From contig JAPPGK010000028.1 of assembly GCA_028821405.1 (NCBI GenBank), positions 56,343 through 120,342 on the forward strand: a DNA stretch of 64,000 nucleotides, given 5' to 3'. This DNA is from Gammaproteobacteria bacterium. GTDB lineage: Bacteria; Pseudomonadota; Gammaproteobacteria; Pseudomonadales; Azotimanducaceae. The position numbers were made by a program, and so were the translations under genes. This document shows, piece by piece, positions 54,553 to 63,948 of the stretch (positions are counted from its first letter, which is position 1; each line of letters opens with the position of its first letter). Below the pieces are notes generated by a model that saw only the letters and a list, made by a program, of their open reading frames with translations, was not told where the DNA came from and did no database searches.

Positions 54553-55242
54553 TCAGCGAGCCGTACGTTGCTGATGTTGGCTTGGCTGGTGGTTGCCTGG
54601 CTGGTGGTTGCTTGCGAGCGGCCCCAACACGGTCCAAACGTTCTCGAGCATCCGCGCCTGTGCCGCCGCGGTGGGATGGACCCCGTCGGCCTGCATCAAA
54701 CCCTCCTCGGTGGCGGCGATGCCCTCGAGGAGGAATGGCACGAGGGCGGCCCCGGTGGCTTCGGCCACTTCCGAGTAGACGCGCTGGAATGCCTGCGTAT
54801 AGCGGGGGCCGAGGTTGGGCGGCATGAGCATGCCCGCGAGCACCGGTTTGGCGTCGGCGGCGATCACCGCCTCGGCCATGGCGGTGAGGTTGTCGCGGAT
54901 GGTCTCGATGGGCAATCCGCGAAGGCCGTCGTTGCCGCCGAGCTCGATGATCACGATCTCGGGGTGGTGGGTCTCCAGTGTCTTGCCGATGCGAGCCCGT
55001 CCGCCGCCGGTGGTGTCGCCGCTGACACTCGCGTTGACGACCTCGTAGGACGGGCCCAGGCGCTGTCCGAGCAGCGTGACCCAGGACTCCTCGTCGCGGA
55101 TCCCGTAGGCGGAGCTCAAGCTGTCCCCGATGACCACCAAGGTCGGGGTACCCGTCGTCCGCGGTTCATCGGTGTCGGCGCCGCCGGGTGTTGCGGCCGC
55201 CAAGGTCACGCTGGCGAGGACTTGCTTCAGAACCGGGCTCAT
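54553..55242 (-). CDS. tesA: Arylesterase / multifunctional acyl-CoA thioesterase TesA
   Basis: GDSL-type SGNH hydrolase, usually periplasmic. The 229 residues contain LVVIGDSLSSAYGIRDEESW (nucleophile Ser), the conserved Gly and Asn (VVNASVSGDTTGGG, LGGNDGLRG) and the catalytic Asp-His in ADGVHPTAAAQ. The N-terminus (SVTLAAATPG) is a weak signal peptide. The C-terminus has a short Asn/His/Gln/Pro repeat (SNHQPGNHQPSQHQ) caused by a 15-base tandem duplication. It is divergent from ybbA-ybbP, the usual arrangement. A GTG three codons upstream is also possible. Confidence 0.9.
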   Translation of the reverse strand: MSPVLKQVLASVTLAAATPGGADTDEPRTTGTPTLVVIGDSLSSAYGIRDEESWVTLLGQRLGPSYEVVNASVSGDTTGGGRARIGKTLETHHPEIVIIELGGNDGLRGLPIETIRDNLTAMAEAVIAADAKPVLAGMLMPPNLGPRYTQAFQRVYSEVAEATGAALVPFLLEGIAATEEGLMQADGVHPTAAAQARMLENVWTVLGPLASNHQPGNHQPSQHQQRTAR

Positions 55243-55368
55243 CGTCGTCACACTTACGGCAGTCGGAGGGACGGGTCAAGGGCTAGGAGCGGATCCCGGC
55301 GCGGGGCACGGCATTTGAATCCCCGCACCCGCGCTGTTAGTGTCGCGCGTCGTTTCGGATTTCACCCC

Positions 55369-56052
55369 ATGCCGACACCCATTCTGCGCGCCAACGGACT
55401 CATCAAGCGCGTGCCCACGGCCGAGGGCGAGTTGACGATTCTCGGCGGCATCGACCTCGACGTGGATGCCGGCGGCCAGGTGGCCGTGGTCGGCGAGTCC
55501 GGATCCGGAAAGACCACGCTGCTCGGCATCCTCGCCGGGCTCGACCTGCCCACCGTCGGCGACGTATGGCTCGACGGGGCCGAGATCACCGCCTTGGGCG
55601 AGGAGCAACGTGCCCGGGTTCGAGCGCGTTCCGTGGGCTTCGTGTTCCAGACATTCCAGCTGATCGACAGCCTGACCGCGCTCGAGAATGTGATGCTGCC
55701 CCTGGAACTGCGTGGAGACCGACAGGCGAAGGAAGACGCGCGCGGGTTCCTGGACCGGGTTGGACTGTCGGCGAGGACGACACATTATCCGCGCCAGCTT
55801 TCCGGCGGCGAGCAACAGCGGGTCGCCATCGCGAGGGCCTTCGCGTCGGGACCGAAGGTGCTGTTCGCGGACGAGCCCACGGGCAACCTCGATACCCATA
55901 CCGGGGCTCGCATCGCGGACCTCATCTTCGATCTAAACCGCGAGGCCGGCACGACCCTGGTCCTGGTTACCCACGACGCGGCGTTGGCGACGCGTTGCGG
56001 GCGCACGGTGACCCTAGACGCCGGCCGGGTGGTCCGGGACGGCGCACCGTGA
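55369..56052 (+). CDS. ybbA: ABC transporter ATP-binding protein YbbA-like
   Basis: LolD/MacB-type ATPase of 227 residues with VVGESGSGKTTLLGILAGL (Walker A), QLSGGEQQRVAIARAF (signature), VLFADEPTGNLD (Walker B) and LVTHDAAL. It couples by a four-base overlap to the large permease YbbP. YbbA-YbbP is divergent from tesA, as in E. coli; its substrate is unclear, lipid or lipoprotein-like cargo being suggested by the fold. ATG 55369 gives the family start; longer upstream in-frame sequence lies antisense to tesA. Confidence 0.93.
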   Translation: MPTPILRANGLIKRVPTAEGELTILGGIDLDVDAGGQVAVVGESGSGKTTLLGILAGLDLPTVGDVWLDGAEITALGEEQRARVRARSVGFVFQTFQLIDSLTALENVMLPLELRGDRQAKEDARGFLDRVGLSARTTHYPRQLSGGEQQRVAIARAFASGPKVLFADEPTGNLDTHTGARIADLIFDLNREAGTTLVLVTHDAALATRCGRTVTLDAGRVVRDGAP

Positions 56053-58547
56053 CGCCGGCGCTGGCCATCAAGTTTGCCATGCGCGACTGGCGCGCCGGCG
56101 AACTACGGCTGTTGATCGCCGCGCTCCTGGTCGCCGTGGGCTCGGTGTCGGCGATCACCTTGTTCGTGGATCGGCTGCAGCGTGCCATCGAGGAGGAGTC
56201 GACGAGCTTCCTCGGGGCGGACCGGGTAATCGGCGGGTCGAGGGAGATCCCAGAGCGCTTCAGGGAAGCCGCACGCGAGGAGGGGCTCGCCGTCGCGGAC
56301 ATCATCACGTTCAACTCGATGGTGTACGCCGACGCGTCGGGCTCGGACCGAAACCAGTTGGCCAGCGTCAAGGCCGTGTCCCCCGGGTATCCCCTGCGTG
56401 GCGTGGTGCGAACGGCGCAAAAGCCCTTTGCCCGCGGCGAGCCGACAGCGGCGGTGCCGGAACTTGGCGAGGTGTGGATGGACTCGCGCCTGTTCCCGGC
56501 GCTGGGCGTCGAAGTGGGTGACCGGGTGGCGGTCGGCTACGCGGATTTCACCGTTGGCGCCGTGGTTACCGCGGAACCGGACCGTGGCGGCAGTTTCATG
56601 GATTTCGGGCCGAGACTGCTGATGAGGGAGGAAGACATCCCCGCGACCGAGGTCGTGCAACCAGGCAGCCGCATCGGCTACCGGCTGATGGTGGCGGGCG
56701 AAGATGCCGGATTGCGATCGCTGTTCGATGCCATCCGGGACGACTTGGCGCCGAACTACCGTTGGACCAGCATCCGCGAAGCCAATGCGTCGATCGGGCG
56801 CGCCATCGATCGCGCCGAGAGTTTCCTGTTGCTCGGCGGCCTGCTCGCCGTATTGCTGGCGGGCATCGCGGTGGCGTTGGCTGCCAACCGGTATGCCCGC
56901 CGCCACTTCGACCACGTCGGCGTTCTGAAGACGCTCGGCGCGACCCCCCGGGAGATCCAGTGGGGCTATCTCGGCGTGTTGTTGGTGATCGGCATCGTCG
57001 GTACGTTGCTCGGCCTCGCCCTCGGCGGCGTGGTCCATCTCGGCATCATCGCGGCGTTGGGCGACCTGCTGCCGCCAACATTGCCGCTGCCGGGAACGCG
57101 GCCGTTGGTGGTCGGATCGATCACCGGGTTCATCTGCCTGCTGGCGTTCGCCCTGCCGCCGCTCTTGGGGTTGAGGAAGATCTCGCCCATGCGCGTGATC
57201 CGGCGCGACCTGGGAACGGGCGTCGCCCCCATCGTGACCTACTCGTTCGCCGCCATCGGCAGTCTGGCGCTCCTCATCTGGCATAGCGGCAGCGTGGTCC
57301 TGACCCTCGCCGCGCTGGTGGGAGCGGTGGTGACCGGCGGCACTTTCGCGGTGTTGGCGCTGATCCTGCTGCGCGGCGGACGGGTCATCGGCATGCAGGC
57401 GGGAAGCACCTGGCGCCTTGCGCTTGCCGGCCTGCAGCGCCGCTACCGGGAGAACGTGGCGCAGATCGTGATATTCGGTTTCGCCATCATGCTGCTGCTG
57501 GTCATGCTCCTCGTGCGCACGGCGCTCGTGGAGGACTGGCAGGCGGAGATTCCCGAGAACACACCCAACCATTTCCTGATGAACGTCGTGCCTTCCGAGG
57601 TGGAGTCGGTTCAGAGCCTGTTGACCGAACGTACCGCCTACGACGGCGCCCTGTTCCCGATGATTCGCGGTCGTATCAGCGCGGTGAACGACACCTCGGC
57701 CCGGGAATGGCGGCGCCGGGTGGGGCCGCGTCCGGGCCCCGGGATCCGTTCCGAGCGCAATCTCACGTTCTCCGCCGAACTCCCGGACAACAACGTGGTC
57801 GTGGCGGGCGAATGGTGGCCCGCGGACGGACCCCGGGAAGCGGCCGCCTCCTTGGAGGATGAATACGCGAGTGCCATCGGCGTCTCGGTGGGCGACACGC
57901 TGACCTTCGACATCGCGGGGCTGCCCCTCACGGTTCCGGTCACGAACCTGCGCAGTGTCGAGTGGGACAGCCTGCAGCCGAATTTCTTCATCATCTTCTC
58001 GCCTGGCACGCTCGACGACTATCCCGCCACCTTCATGACGAGCTTCCACCTGACGCGGGAGGAGAAGCCGTTCCTCAACGAACTGCTGTCGGCTCACCCG
58101 ACGGTCACGCTGATCGAGGTCGACGAGATCATCCGGCAGGTGCGCAGCATCATCGACCGGGTCACCCAGACCGTGGAGCTCGTGCTCTACCTGGTGCTCG
58201 GGGCGGGGGTCCTGGTATTGATCGCCTCCATCGGCTCGAGCCGCGACCAACGCTTGCGCGAACACGCCCTGCTGCGCGCGCTGGGCGGGACGCGCCCGCT
58301 GATCCAGGGCGCCTTGGTGACGGAATTCGCGATCCTCGGCGTATTCGCGGGGATCGTCGCCGTCATCGGTGCCGAGATCACCGTGTTCACGCTGAACCGC
58401 GAGATCTTCGAGCTGCCGACAAGCCTGCATTTCTGGCTATGGGCCACGGGTCCCGCCATCGGCATGGCAATGATCGCGACGGTGGGATACCTGGGCACCC
58501 GCAAGCTGGTGAGTTCGCCGCCCGCGACCGTCCTGCGTGAGGTGTAG
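56049..58547 (+). CDS. ybbP: FtsX-type permease YbbP-like
   Basis: Large permease with two FtsX domains and extracytoplasmic loops in 832 residues. It starts [32 protein letters not shown] and ends with a second FtsX region ([25 protein letters not shown]). This tandem form, with about ten TMs, is typical of YbbP. GTG 56049 overlaps ybbA by four bases. ttcA follows after three bases, so the three genes are probably cotranscribed. Confidence 0.92.
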   Translation: MTPALAIKFAMRDWRAGELRLLIAALLVAVGSVSAITLFVDRLQRAIEEESTSFLGADRVIGGSREIPERFREAAREEGLAVADIITFNSMVYADASGSDRNQLASVKAVSPGYPLRGVVRTAQKPFARGEPTAAVPELGEVWMDSRLFPALGVEVGDRVAVGYADFTVGAVVTAEPDRGGSFMDFGPRLLMREEDIPATEVVQPGSRIGYRLMVAGEDAGLRSLFDAIRDDLAPNYRWTSIREANASIGRAIDRAESFLLLGGLLAVLLAGIAVALAANRYARRHFDHVGVLKTLGATPREIQWGYLGVLLVIGIVGTLLGLALGGVVHLGIIAALGDLLPPTLPLPGTRPLVVGSITGFICLLAFALPPLLGLRKISPMRVIRRDLGTGVAPIVTYSFAAIGSLALLIWHSGSVVLTLAALVGAVVTGGTFAVLALILLRGGRVIGMQAGSTWRLALAGLQRRYRENVAQIVIFGFAIMLLLVMLLVRTALVEDWQAEIPENTPNHFLMNVVPSEVESVQSLLTERTAYDGALFPMIRGRISAVNDTSAREWRRRVGPRPGPGIRSERNLTFSAELPDNNVVVAGEWWPADGPREAAASLEDEYASAIGVSVGDTLTFDIAGLPLTVPVTNLRSVEWDSLQPNFFIIFSPGTLDDYPATFMTSFHLTREEKPFLNELLSAHPTVTLIEVDEIIRQVRSIIDRVTQTVELVLYLVLGAGVLVLIASIGSSRDQRLREHALLRALGGTRPLIQGALVTEFAILGVFAGIVAVIGAEITVFTLNREIFELPTSLHFWLWATGPAIGMAMIATVGYLGTRKLVSSPPATVLREV

Positions 58548-58549
58548 GC

Positions 58550-59401
58550 GTGGCAACGGGACAGGCCAACAAACTGGGAAAGAAACTGCGCCGGCTCGCC
58601 GGCAAGGCCGTGTCCGACTACTCGATGATCGAGGACGGCGATCGCATCATGGCCTGCCTGTCCGGCGGCAAGGACTCCTACACGCTGCTCGACATGCTGT
58701 TGTCCTTGCAGCGCAACGCCCCGGTCTCGTTCGACGTGGTGGCCGTCAACCTCGATCAGAAACAGCCGAACTTCCCGGCCCACGTCCTGCCGGACTACCT
58801 GGACACGCTGGGCATTGAATACCACATCGTCGAAGAGGACACCTATTCGATCGTCAAGGCCGTGACCGGCGAGGGCAAGACGTACTGCGCCGTGTGTTCA
58901 CGACTGCGGCGGGGCGTGCTCTACAGCTTCGCCCGGCGCATCGGCGCCACCAAGATCGCGCTGGGTCACCACGCGGACGATGCGGTGGAGACGCTGTTCC
59001 TCAACATGTTCCACGGCGGACGTTTGAAGGCCATGCCGCCGAAACTCCTCTCCGACGATGGCGACCACGTGCTGATCCGCCCGCTCTACTACATGCGCGA
59101 ACGGGACATCGCGCGCTGGTCAAAGTATCGCGAGCACCCCATCATTCCGTGCAACCTGTGCGGTTCCCAGGAAAACCTGGCGCGGCCCGCCGTCAAGCGC
59201 ATGCTCGCCGAGTGGGATGCCATCCAGCCCGGCCGGGTGGACAATATCGCCCGCGCCATGCGCCATGTGGTAGCGAGCCATCTGGGCGACGGCGCGTTGG
59301 TGGATTTCGAGAGCTTGCGGCGGACGGTGGAATTGATGCCGACGCGGGAGGTTGGCGACGCCCTCGCTTCAACCTTCGACCATCCGAACCACGATCAGTA
59401 G
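58550..59401 (+). CDS. ttcA: tRNA 2-thiocytidine(32) synthetase TtcA
   Basis: Fe-S-dependent enzyme thiolating C32 of tRNA. The 283 residues have the PP-loop [18 protein letters not shown], the first cysteine pair ([12 protein letters not shown]) and the second ([10 protein letters not shown]), plus [20 protein letters not shown] 58550 starts three bases after ybbP. Its 3' end overlaps the convergent lipoprotein gene by 33 bases. Confidence 0.95.
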   Translation: MATGQANKLGKKLRRLAGKAVSDYSMIEDGDRIMACLSGGKDSYTLLDMLLSLQRNAPVSFDVVAVNLDQKQPNFPAHVLPDYLDTLGIEYHIVEEDTYSIVKAVTGEGKTYCAVCSRLRRGVLYSFARRIGATKIALGHHADDAVETLFLNMFHGGRLKAMPPKLLSDDGDHVLIRPLYYMRERDIARWSKYREHPIIPCNLCGSQENLARPAVKRMLAEWDAIQPGRVDNIARAMRHVVASHLGDGALVDFESLRRTVELMPTREVGDALASTFDHPNHDQ

Positions 59402-59857
59402 GGTCGCCTCCTCGGGGCGCGGCACGGAACCGAGAACGAGCGTTTGCCCTGGCCTTATTCCCACCGCGGTTTCGAGAACGGGTTCGGCGCCCCTTTCGAC
59501 ACGCAAACGTAGCGTGTCGCGTTCTTCCCCCCCTTCTATGTTGACGTTGGTCTTGAAGCCGCCTTTGAAGTTGTAGACGATGCGCGGCCCGTCGGTCGCC
59601 GTGCCCATCGATTGGCTGAACTCGGCATCGGGCTTCACGGCAACGCTGAATTTGTCCTTGAGGGAGTAGCCGTCGAACGGGAGCTTCTTGCGCAGTTCTT
59701 CGACCACTTCGGTGATTCTGGGATCAGCCCGTTGCGGTCCGTTGGCTTCGATGAGCTGGAATTCGAGGCGGTACGACGTCGGGACGACAACGTCACAGGC
59801 CGTTAGCGGGATCAACAGCAATGGGACCGTCGCGAATCGCGTCCACGGCATCCGCAT
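59369..59857 (-). CDS. Hypothetical lipoprotein of the ECF sigma operon
   Basis: The 162-residue product starts [22 protein letters not shown] with lipobox LTAC, then a beta-rich region ([56 protein letters not shown]). ATG 59857 is preceded by AAGGAG; a longer frame would begin inside the anti-sigma gene. I do not recognise a family. It is encoded downstream of the anti-sigma factor in one operon, so the sigma system may control or be fed by it. Confidence 0.75.
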   Translation of the reverse strand: MRMPWTRFATVPLLLIPLTACDVVVPTSYRLEFQLIEANGPQRADPRITEVVEELRKKLPFDGYSLKDKFSVAVKPDAEFSQSMGTATDGPRIVYNFKGGFKTNVNIEGGEERDTLRLRVERGAEPVLETAVGIRPGQTLVLGSVPRPEEATLLIVVRMVEG

Positions 59858-60365
59858 CGTCGCTCTCCTTCGAAAACCAGACAATCGTGACATCGGGATT
59901 CTCCGTGGGAATGATGGCGACGTCATAGCCGGGTGCATCCACGGTCAACGGTTGGGCGGCGTGTTCGACTGCCGTCTGTTCGGCGGCCAACTCGGGACCC
60001 GGCACCGGCTCTTGCAGAGCAGAAACAACCAGGAGGACAGCCGCGACCGCCACGAGTCCGACAGCCGCCGCAACCCAACCGAGCGTGGGTCCATTGGCGA
60101 GCCATTCCGGGCGCCACCGAGGACGACCCGCGCCCATGGCCTGCGCCCGCGAACGCGCTGCCAAGAGCAACGAGGCGCTGTGCACGGCACGAGCGTGGGT
60201 CAAGGACGCGTTGAGGGCATCGTTCGCCGCCAGGATCTTGCGTGCCGCGGCGGCGCAATGCGGGCATTCCCGAACGTGCCCAGCGAGTTCGGTATCGGCC
60301 TTGCCCGCAAGTTCGTCCAACTCCGCCGTCAACAGTGGCGCCACGGGACGTTCACACGTCGTCAT
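59793..60365 (-). CDS. Zinc-finger anti-sigma factor
   Basis: A 190-residue membrane protein with the ZAS motif HVRECPHCAAAARKIL (HxxxCxxC) near residues 29-43, one TM (LGWVAAAVGLVAVAAVLLVV, about 97-116) and an extracytoplasmic tail. Such proteins hold an ECF sigma factor until a signal acts on the outer domain. It overlaps the sigma gene by four bases and the lipoprotein gene by 65. Confidence 0.87.
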   Translation of the reverse strand: MTTCERPVAPLLTAELDELAGKADTELAGHVRECPHCAAAARKILAANDALNASLTHARAVHSASLLLAARSRAQAMGAGRPRWRPEWLANGPTLGWVAAAVGLVAVAAVLLVVSALQEPVPGPELAAEQTAVEHAAQPLTVDAPGYDVAIIPTENPDVTIVWFSKESDDADAVDAIRDGPIAVDPANGL

Positions 60366-60943
60366 CGCCAGTCCTCCCTAACGTCCGGCCACACGTCGAG
60401 GATGCGCCGCCGCAGGTTGCGCCGCGCCTTGAACAGATTGCCGCGCACGCTGGTTGCCCGGATGCCGAGGATCTCGGCGGCCTGCGTGGCCGGAATCCCC
60501 TGTAGTTCGACGAGGTCGAACACCTCGCGCTGGCGCCGGGGCAGTTCGTGGAACGACGCCTTGAGCAAGTCGCCAAGCTCGCCCCGCTCGGCATCGCCGG
60601 CCGGGTCCGCGTCGGCGGCGATGGCCCCGGACAGGATGGCCTCGGAGTCGGCGGCATGACGCTGCCGGGCCCGTTGCCGGAATCGGTCGGCGGCGGCGTT
60701 TCGGGTCACCGTGTAGAGCCACCCCGCCAGACGGGGCGGCGCCGGCAGGGTGTCGAGGTTCTTGATCATGCGTATCAGCACCTCTTGTGTCAGGTCGTCC
60801 GCTTCCGTCGCATCGCCGGTCTGCACCAACGCCCAACGACGCACCTGCGGAGCCGCCGCGTCGATGAGGTCAGCAAGCGCGGCATCGTCGTCTCTCGCCC
60901 GAGCCAACAACTGCCCGGGAATGTCGAGTGCGGGGTCGCTCAA
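60362..60943 (-). CDS. ECF RNA polymerase sigma factor
   Basis: The 193 residues include region 2 (DDLTQEVLIRMIKNLDTLP, LAGWLYTVTRNAAADRFR) and region 4 (LPRRQREVFDLVELQGIPATQAAEILG, then ATSVRGNLFKARRNLRRR). The TTG start at 60943 gives a normal ECF length; a longer frame would run into the ccmA promoter region, and other starts are possible. It forms an operon with its anti-sigma factor and a lipoprotein. It is divergent from ccmA; whether it regulates ccm genes is unknown. Confidence 0.87.
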   Translation of the reverse strand: MSDPALDIPGQLLARARDDDAALADLIDAAAPQVRRWALVQTGDATEADDLTQEVLIRMIKNLDTLPAPPRLAGWLYTVTRNAAADRFRQRARQRHAADSEAILSGAIAADADPAGDAERGELGDLLKASFHELPRRQREVFDLVELQGIPATQAAEILGIRATSVRGNLFKARRNLRRRILDVWPDVREDWR

Positions 60944-61061
60944 ACGGAATCCCGGCGTCGGCTTGGGTTCCTCGACACTATAGACGGGCGTTCGCGGTTT
61001 GGCGTTTACCGGGTCAGCGGGAGCGCTTGCTAAACTGCGTCGGGGTGTTAATGGAGCGAAT

Positions 61062-61667
61062 GTGGCCGTGGGAGACGACCTGCTCGTCGCCGAGAATGTC
61101 CGGTGCGCCGTCGGCGGACGGTGGTTGTTCGACGGGCTATCGCTGACCCTCGTCCCGGGCGGTCTCGTGGAGGTCCGAGGCGCCAACGGCAGCGGCAAGA
61201 GTACGTTGCTGCGCTGTCTGGTCGGGCTGCACGAACCGGACTCGGGGACGGTGCGTAGGAATGTGGACGGTCTCTATGTCGGCCACCGGTCGGGCATCTG
61301 CGGCCGGATGACGCCCGTCGAGAACCTACGCTGGACCGTAGGGGTCGCGCGTGCCGGAACCCCTACCCGGTCCATCGAAGCGGCTCTTGTGCGGGTGGGG
61401 CTCGGCGATGTCGGGGACGACCTGTGCGATGCACTGTCGGCGGGCCAGCAGCGTCGTGTGGCGCTGGCGCGGCTGCTGGTGTGCCCGGCCCCGGTGTGGA
61501 TTCTCGACGAGCCGCTCACCGCGCTGGACGATGCCGGTCGCGGTTTCATGTGCGAACTGATGGACCAGCACCGATCGAGTGGCGGCGCCGCGGTTTGCGC
61601 AACCCACGAGGACCTGCCCGCAGGTCCGGGTCAGCCGGCAGCCGCCGTGGTCAGGCTTGGACGATGA
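61062..61667 (+). CDS. ccmA: Haem exporter ATP-binding subunit CcmA
   Basis: ATPase of the CcmABCD haem-handling complex in system I cytochrome c maturation. The 201 residues contain VRGANGSGKSTLLRCLVGL (Walker A), the signature LSAGQQRRVALARLLV and VWILDEPLTALDD (Walker B). GTG 61062 has GGAG upstream. The divergent 60944-61061 region must hold both this promoter and that of the ECF sigma gene. It overlaps ccmB. Confidence 0.94.
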   Translation: MAVGDDLLVAENVRCAVGGRWLFDGLSLTLVPGGLVEVRGANGSGKSTLLRCLVGLHEPDSGTVRRNVDGLYVGHRSGICGRMTPVENLRWTVGVARAGTPTRSIEAALVRVGLGDVGDDLCDALSAGQQRRVALARLLVCPAPVWILDEPLTALDDAGRGFMCELMDQHRSSGGAAVCATHEDLPAGPGQPAAAVVRLGR

Positions 61668-62314
61668 GGTTGTTCCTGGCGCAATTCCGCCGCGAGTTGC
61701 TGATTGCCTTGCGCAGTGGCACCGACGCGGCGAGTCCTCTCGTGTTTTTCGTGCTTGCCACGGTGCTGCTGGGCCTAGGGGCCGGTGGAGCGCTCGGGCT
61801 TGGGGTCATCTGGGTGTTGGCGCTGTTCGCCAACGTCCTGGCGGTGGAGGGAGTCTTCCGCCGGGACCACGACGACGGGACCCTCGAGCAGTTGCTGATC
61901 CACGCCCGACCGCTGTTTCCGACCATCGTCGGCAAACTGTGTGCGCACTGGATGCTGTCCGGAGTGCCGGTTGCGATGTTGAGTCCGGGGGCGGCGTGGA
62001 TGCTGACCGGCGCCACCGCCGGCGCCGGGATCCTGGTGTTGACGCTGACCATGGGCACCCTGGCGCTCACGCTTTTGGGCGCAATCGGTGCCGCGCTGAC
62101 CGTGGCCACCGGTCGCGGCGGTCTGCTGGTCGCCATCCTCGTGCTGCCGTTCTACGTGCCGGTGCTGATCTTCGGTGCCAATGCGAGCACGGCAGCGATG
62201 CAGGGGGCGCCGACCGCCTTCCCGATCTTGGCGCTCGCCGCGCTGTTGGCGGGGTGCCTGACGGCCGCGCCGTTCGCCGTGGGGAAGGCTCTCGCGATCA
62301 GCCAGGAGTATTAG
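61664..62314 (+). CDS. ccmB: Haem exporter permease CcmB
   Basis: A 216-residue membrane protein of about six TMs, partner of CcmA. It begins MRLFLAQFRRELLIALRSG and contains EGVFRRDHDDGTLEQLL and VLPFYVPVLIFGA. ATG 61664 overlaps the ccmA stop. A 178-base gap with no clear hairpin separates it from ccmC, wider than usual for this operon. Confidence 0.94.
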   Translation: MRLFLAQFRRELLIALRSGTDAASPLVFFVLATVLLGLGAGGALGLGVIWVLALFANVLAVEGVFRRDHDDGTLEQLLIHARPLFPTIVGKLCAHWMLSGVPVAMLSPGAAWMLTGATAGAGILVLTLTMGTLALTLLGAIGAALTVATGRGGLLVAILVLPFYVPVLIFGANASTAAMQGAPTAFPILALAALLAGCLTAAPFAVGKALAISQEY

Positions 62315-62492
62315 GGGGCCCCGGGCCGTAGCTCCGAGACGCGAGGACCAACGCGACGCATTCCTGGAGCGACCGCCGTGCATCTCCGGGCGACTGCAAG
62401 GGTCCCCCTACGGCGGGACGCGACGGGCGGTTTACAATCGCGCTGGCCGCCCGCGATGGTCGGCCGCGCCGCGTCGACATCGGGCCCGACCC

Positions 62493-63239
62493 ATGGGATG
62501 GATTAAGCGAACGTTCCACAAGACCGGTTCCCCGCGATGGTTCTTCGCGGGCTCGAGACCGTGGATGATCGGTCTCTACCTCGTGGGCGGGATGCTGATC
62601 GCCACGGGCTCGATCTGGGGCTTGGGATTCGTGCCGCCGGAACGCCTGCAGGGCAACAGCGTTCGCATCCTGTTCATCCACGCGCCCGCCGCCCACTTGG
62701 CGGAAGCCATCTACGTGACCATCGCAATCGCGGGTTTCGTGTTCTTGGTTTGGCGCATGAAGATGGCCGACATGCTGATCCAGGCGGCGGCCCCGATCGG
62801 CCTCGTCGTTACCGTGGTCGCGTTGGCGACGGGCATCATCTGGGGCATCCCGACGTGGGGGACCGGCTGGGTTTGGGATGCGCGCACCGTGTCCACGCTG
62901 TTGCTGGCGTTCCTTTTTTTCGGGCTGGTGGCCCTCCGGCAGGCGATCGGCCGTCCCGAACGAGCGTCGCGGGCGATTGCCCTTTTGGCGCTCGTCGGCG
63001 TTGTCAACATCCCGATCATCAAGTATTCGGTGGAATGGTTCACGACGCTTCACCAACCGCCAAGCATCGAGATCGGCAAAAGGCCGGCCATTGCCCCGGT
63101 CTTTCTGTGGCCGTTGGCGGTCAACGTGCTGGGTTTCTACTGTTTCGTCGCCGGCGTCGTGATTGCGGCACTGCGCGCCCGCATCGTCGAGCGGGAAGCC
63201 GGTGCCCAGTGGGTTCGCGATTGGGTCCGGGCGTCATGA
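62493..63239 (+). CDS. ccmC: Haem transporter CcmC
   Basis: Membrane protein that presents haem to CcmE. The 248 residues include about six TMs, the tryptophan-rich loop IPTWGTGWVWDARTVSTLLL, and histidines in LFIHAPAAHLAEAIY and VEWFTTLHQPP. Start at ATG 62493. It overlaps ccmD by four bases. Confidence 0.95.
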   Translation: MGWIKRTFHKTGSPRWFFAGSRPWMIGLYLVGGMLIATGSIWGLGFVPPERLQGNSVRILFIHAPAAHLAEAIYVTIAIAGFVFLVWRMKMADMLIQAAAPIGLVVTVVALATGIIWGIPTWGTGWVWDARTVSTLLLAFLFFGLVALRQAIGRPERASRAIALLALVGVVNIPIIKYSVEWFTTLHQPPSIEIGKRPAIAPVFLWPLAVNVLGFYCFVAGVVIAALRARIVEREAGAQWVRDWVRAS

Positions 63240-63397
63240 CCGAGCTCATCGACATGGGCGGCCACGGGGTGTACGTGTGGAGCGCCTACGCCTTGAGTTT
63301 CGCGGCGCTCGTTGGACTTGGCATCTGGCCGCTGGCCTCGCTCCACGCTACCATGCGGCGTCTTAGGCGACGTGGCGTGGAGCAGGAGAAGACGTGA
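63236..63397 (+). CDS. ccmD: Haem exporter protein CcmD
   Basis: A 53-residue single-TM protein that stabilises the CcmC-CcmE complex. Sequence ELIDMGGHGVYVWSAYALSF gives the family pattern, followed by a basic tail (MRRLRRRGVEQEKT). It overlaps ccmC and ccmE by four bases each. Confidence 0.92.
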   Translation: MTELIDMGGHGVYVWSAYALSFAALVGLGIWPLASLHATMRRLRRRGVEQEKT

Positions 63398-63861
63398 GAC
63401 GGGCCCGCCGACAACGCCTCGCGGTGGTGGTGTTCGTGGTCGTTGGGGCCACGGCCACGCTTTCCCTCGCCCTGCTCGCGTTGCAGGAAAACGTCGACCT
63501 GTTCTACGAACCCGCCAGGATCATGAACGGCGATGCGCCGGTCGGTGTCGACATTCGCGCCGGCGGCATGGTGGTGGAAGGGAGCGTCCAGCACGATCCG
63601 GAGGGACTCGGCGTCGCGTTCTCGATTACCGACTACCAGGGCCATGAGTTCGACGTCCGCTATGTGGGGCTGCTGCCGGACCTGTTCAAGGAAGGCAAGG
63701 GCATCATGGTACGGGGACAGCTAGAGGAGCGCGGCCGATTCAACGCCATCGAGGTGCTCGCCAAGCACGACGAAAACTACGTGCCGCACGAGTTGCACGA
63801 CCTGATCGAGGGCGGCGACATCGCCGACAGCGAGACGGTTGTCAGCCCCGACGCCGGTTGA
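63394..63861 (+). CDS. ccmE: Cytochrome c maturation haem chaperone CcmE
   Basis: Periplasmic haem chaperone with an N-terminal TM. The 155 residues include RQRLAVVVFVVVGATATLSL, the beta-barrel (GGMVVEGSVQHDPEGLGVAF) and VLAKHDENYVPHEL, where the His covalently binds haem. GTG 63394. The gene expected next (ccmF) does not start within the remaining 139 bases, and the downstream DNA turns AT-richer. Confidence 0.95.
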   Translation: MRRARRQRLAVVVFVVVGATATLSLALLALQENVDLFYEPARIMNGDAPVGVDIRAGGMVVEGSVQHDPEGLGVAFSITDYQGHEFDVRYVGLLPDLFKEGKGIMVRGQLEERGRFNAIEVLAKHDENYVPHELHDLIEGGDIADSETVVSPDAG

Positions 63862-63948
63862 GGCAGATAGGCGCGAGGAAGCGCCCCAGGAAGCAGCGTC
63901 GCTGCGGGGTTAACCCAGCACCACGAGAGCCGTTGCCTGCCGGCACCC

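Noticed and set aside
54392..54637. An 81-codon minus-strand frame next to tesA
   Set aside because: No ribosome-binding site, no signal peptide and no recognisable motif; it overlaps the 3' end of tesA.
56103..58430. A 775-codon frame antisense to ybbP
   Set aside because: It is rich in His, Gln, Asp and Arg with no domain, as expected opposite a GC-rich membrane protein gene.
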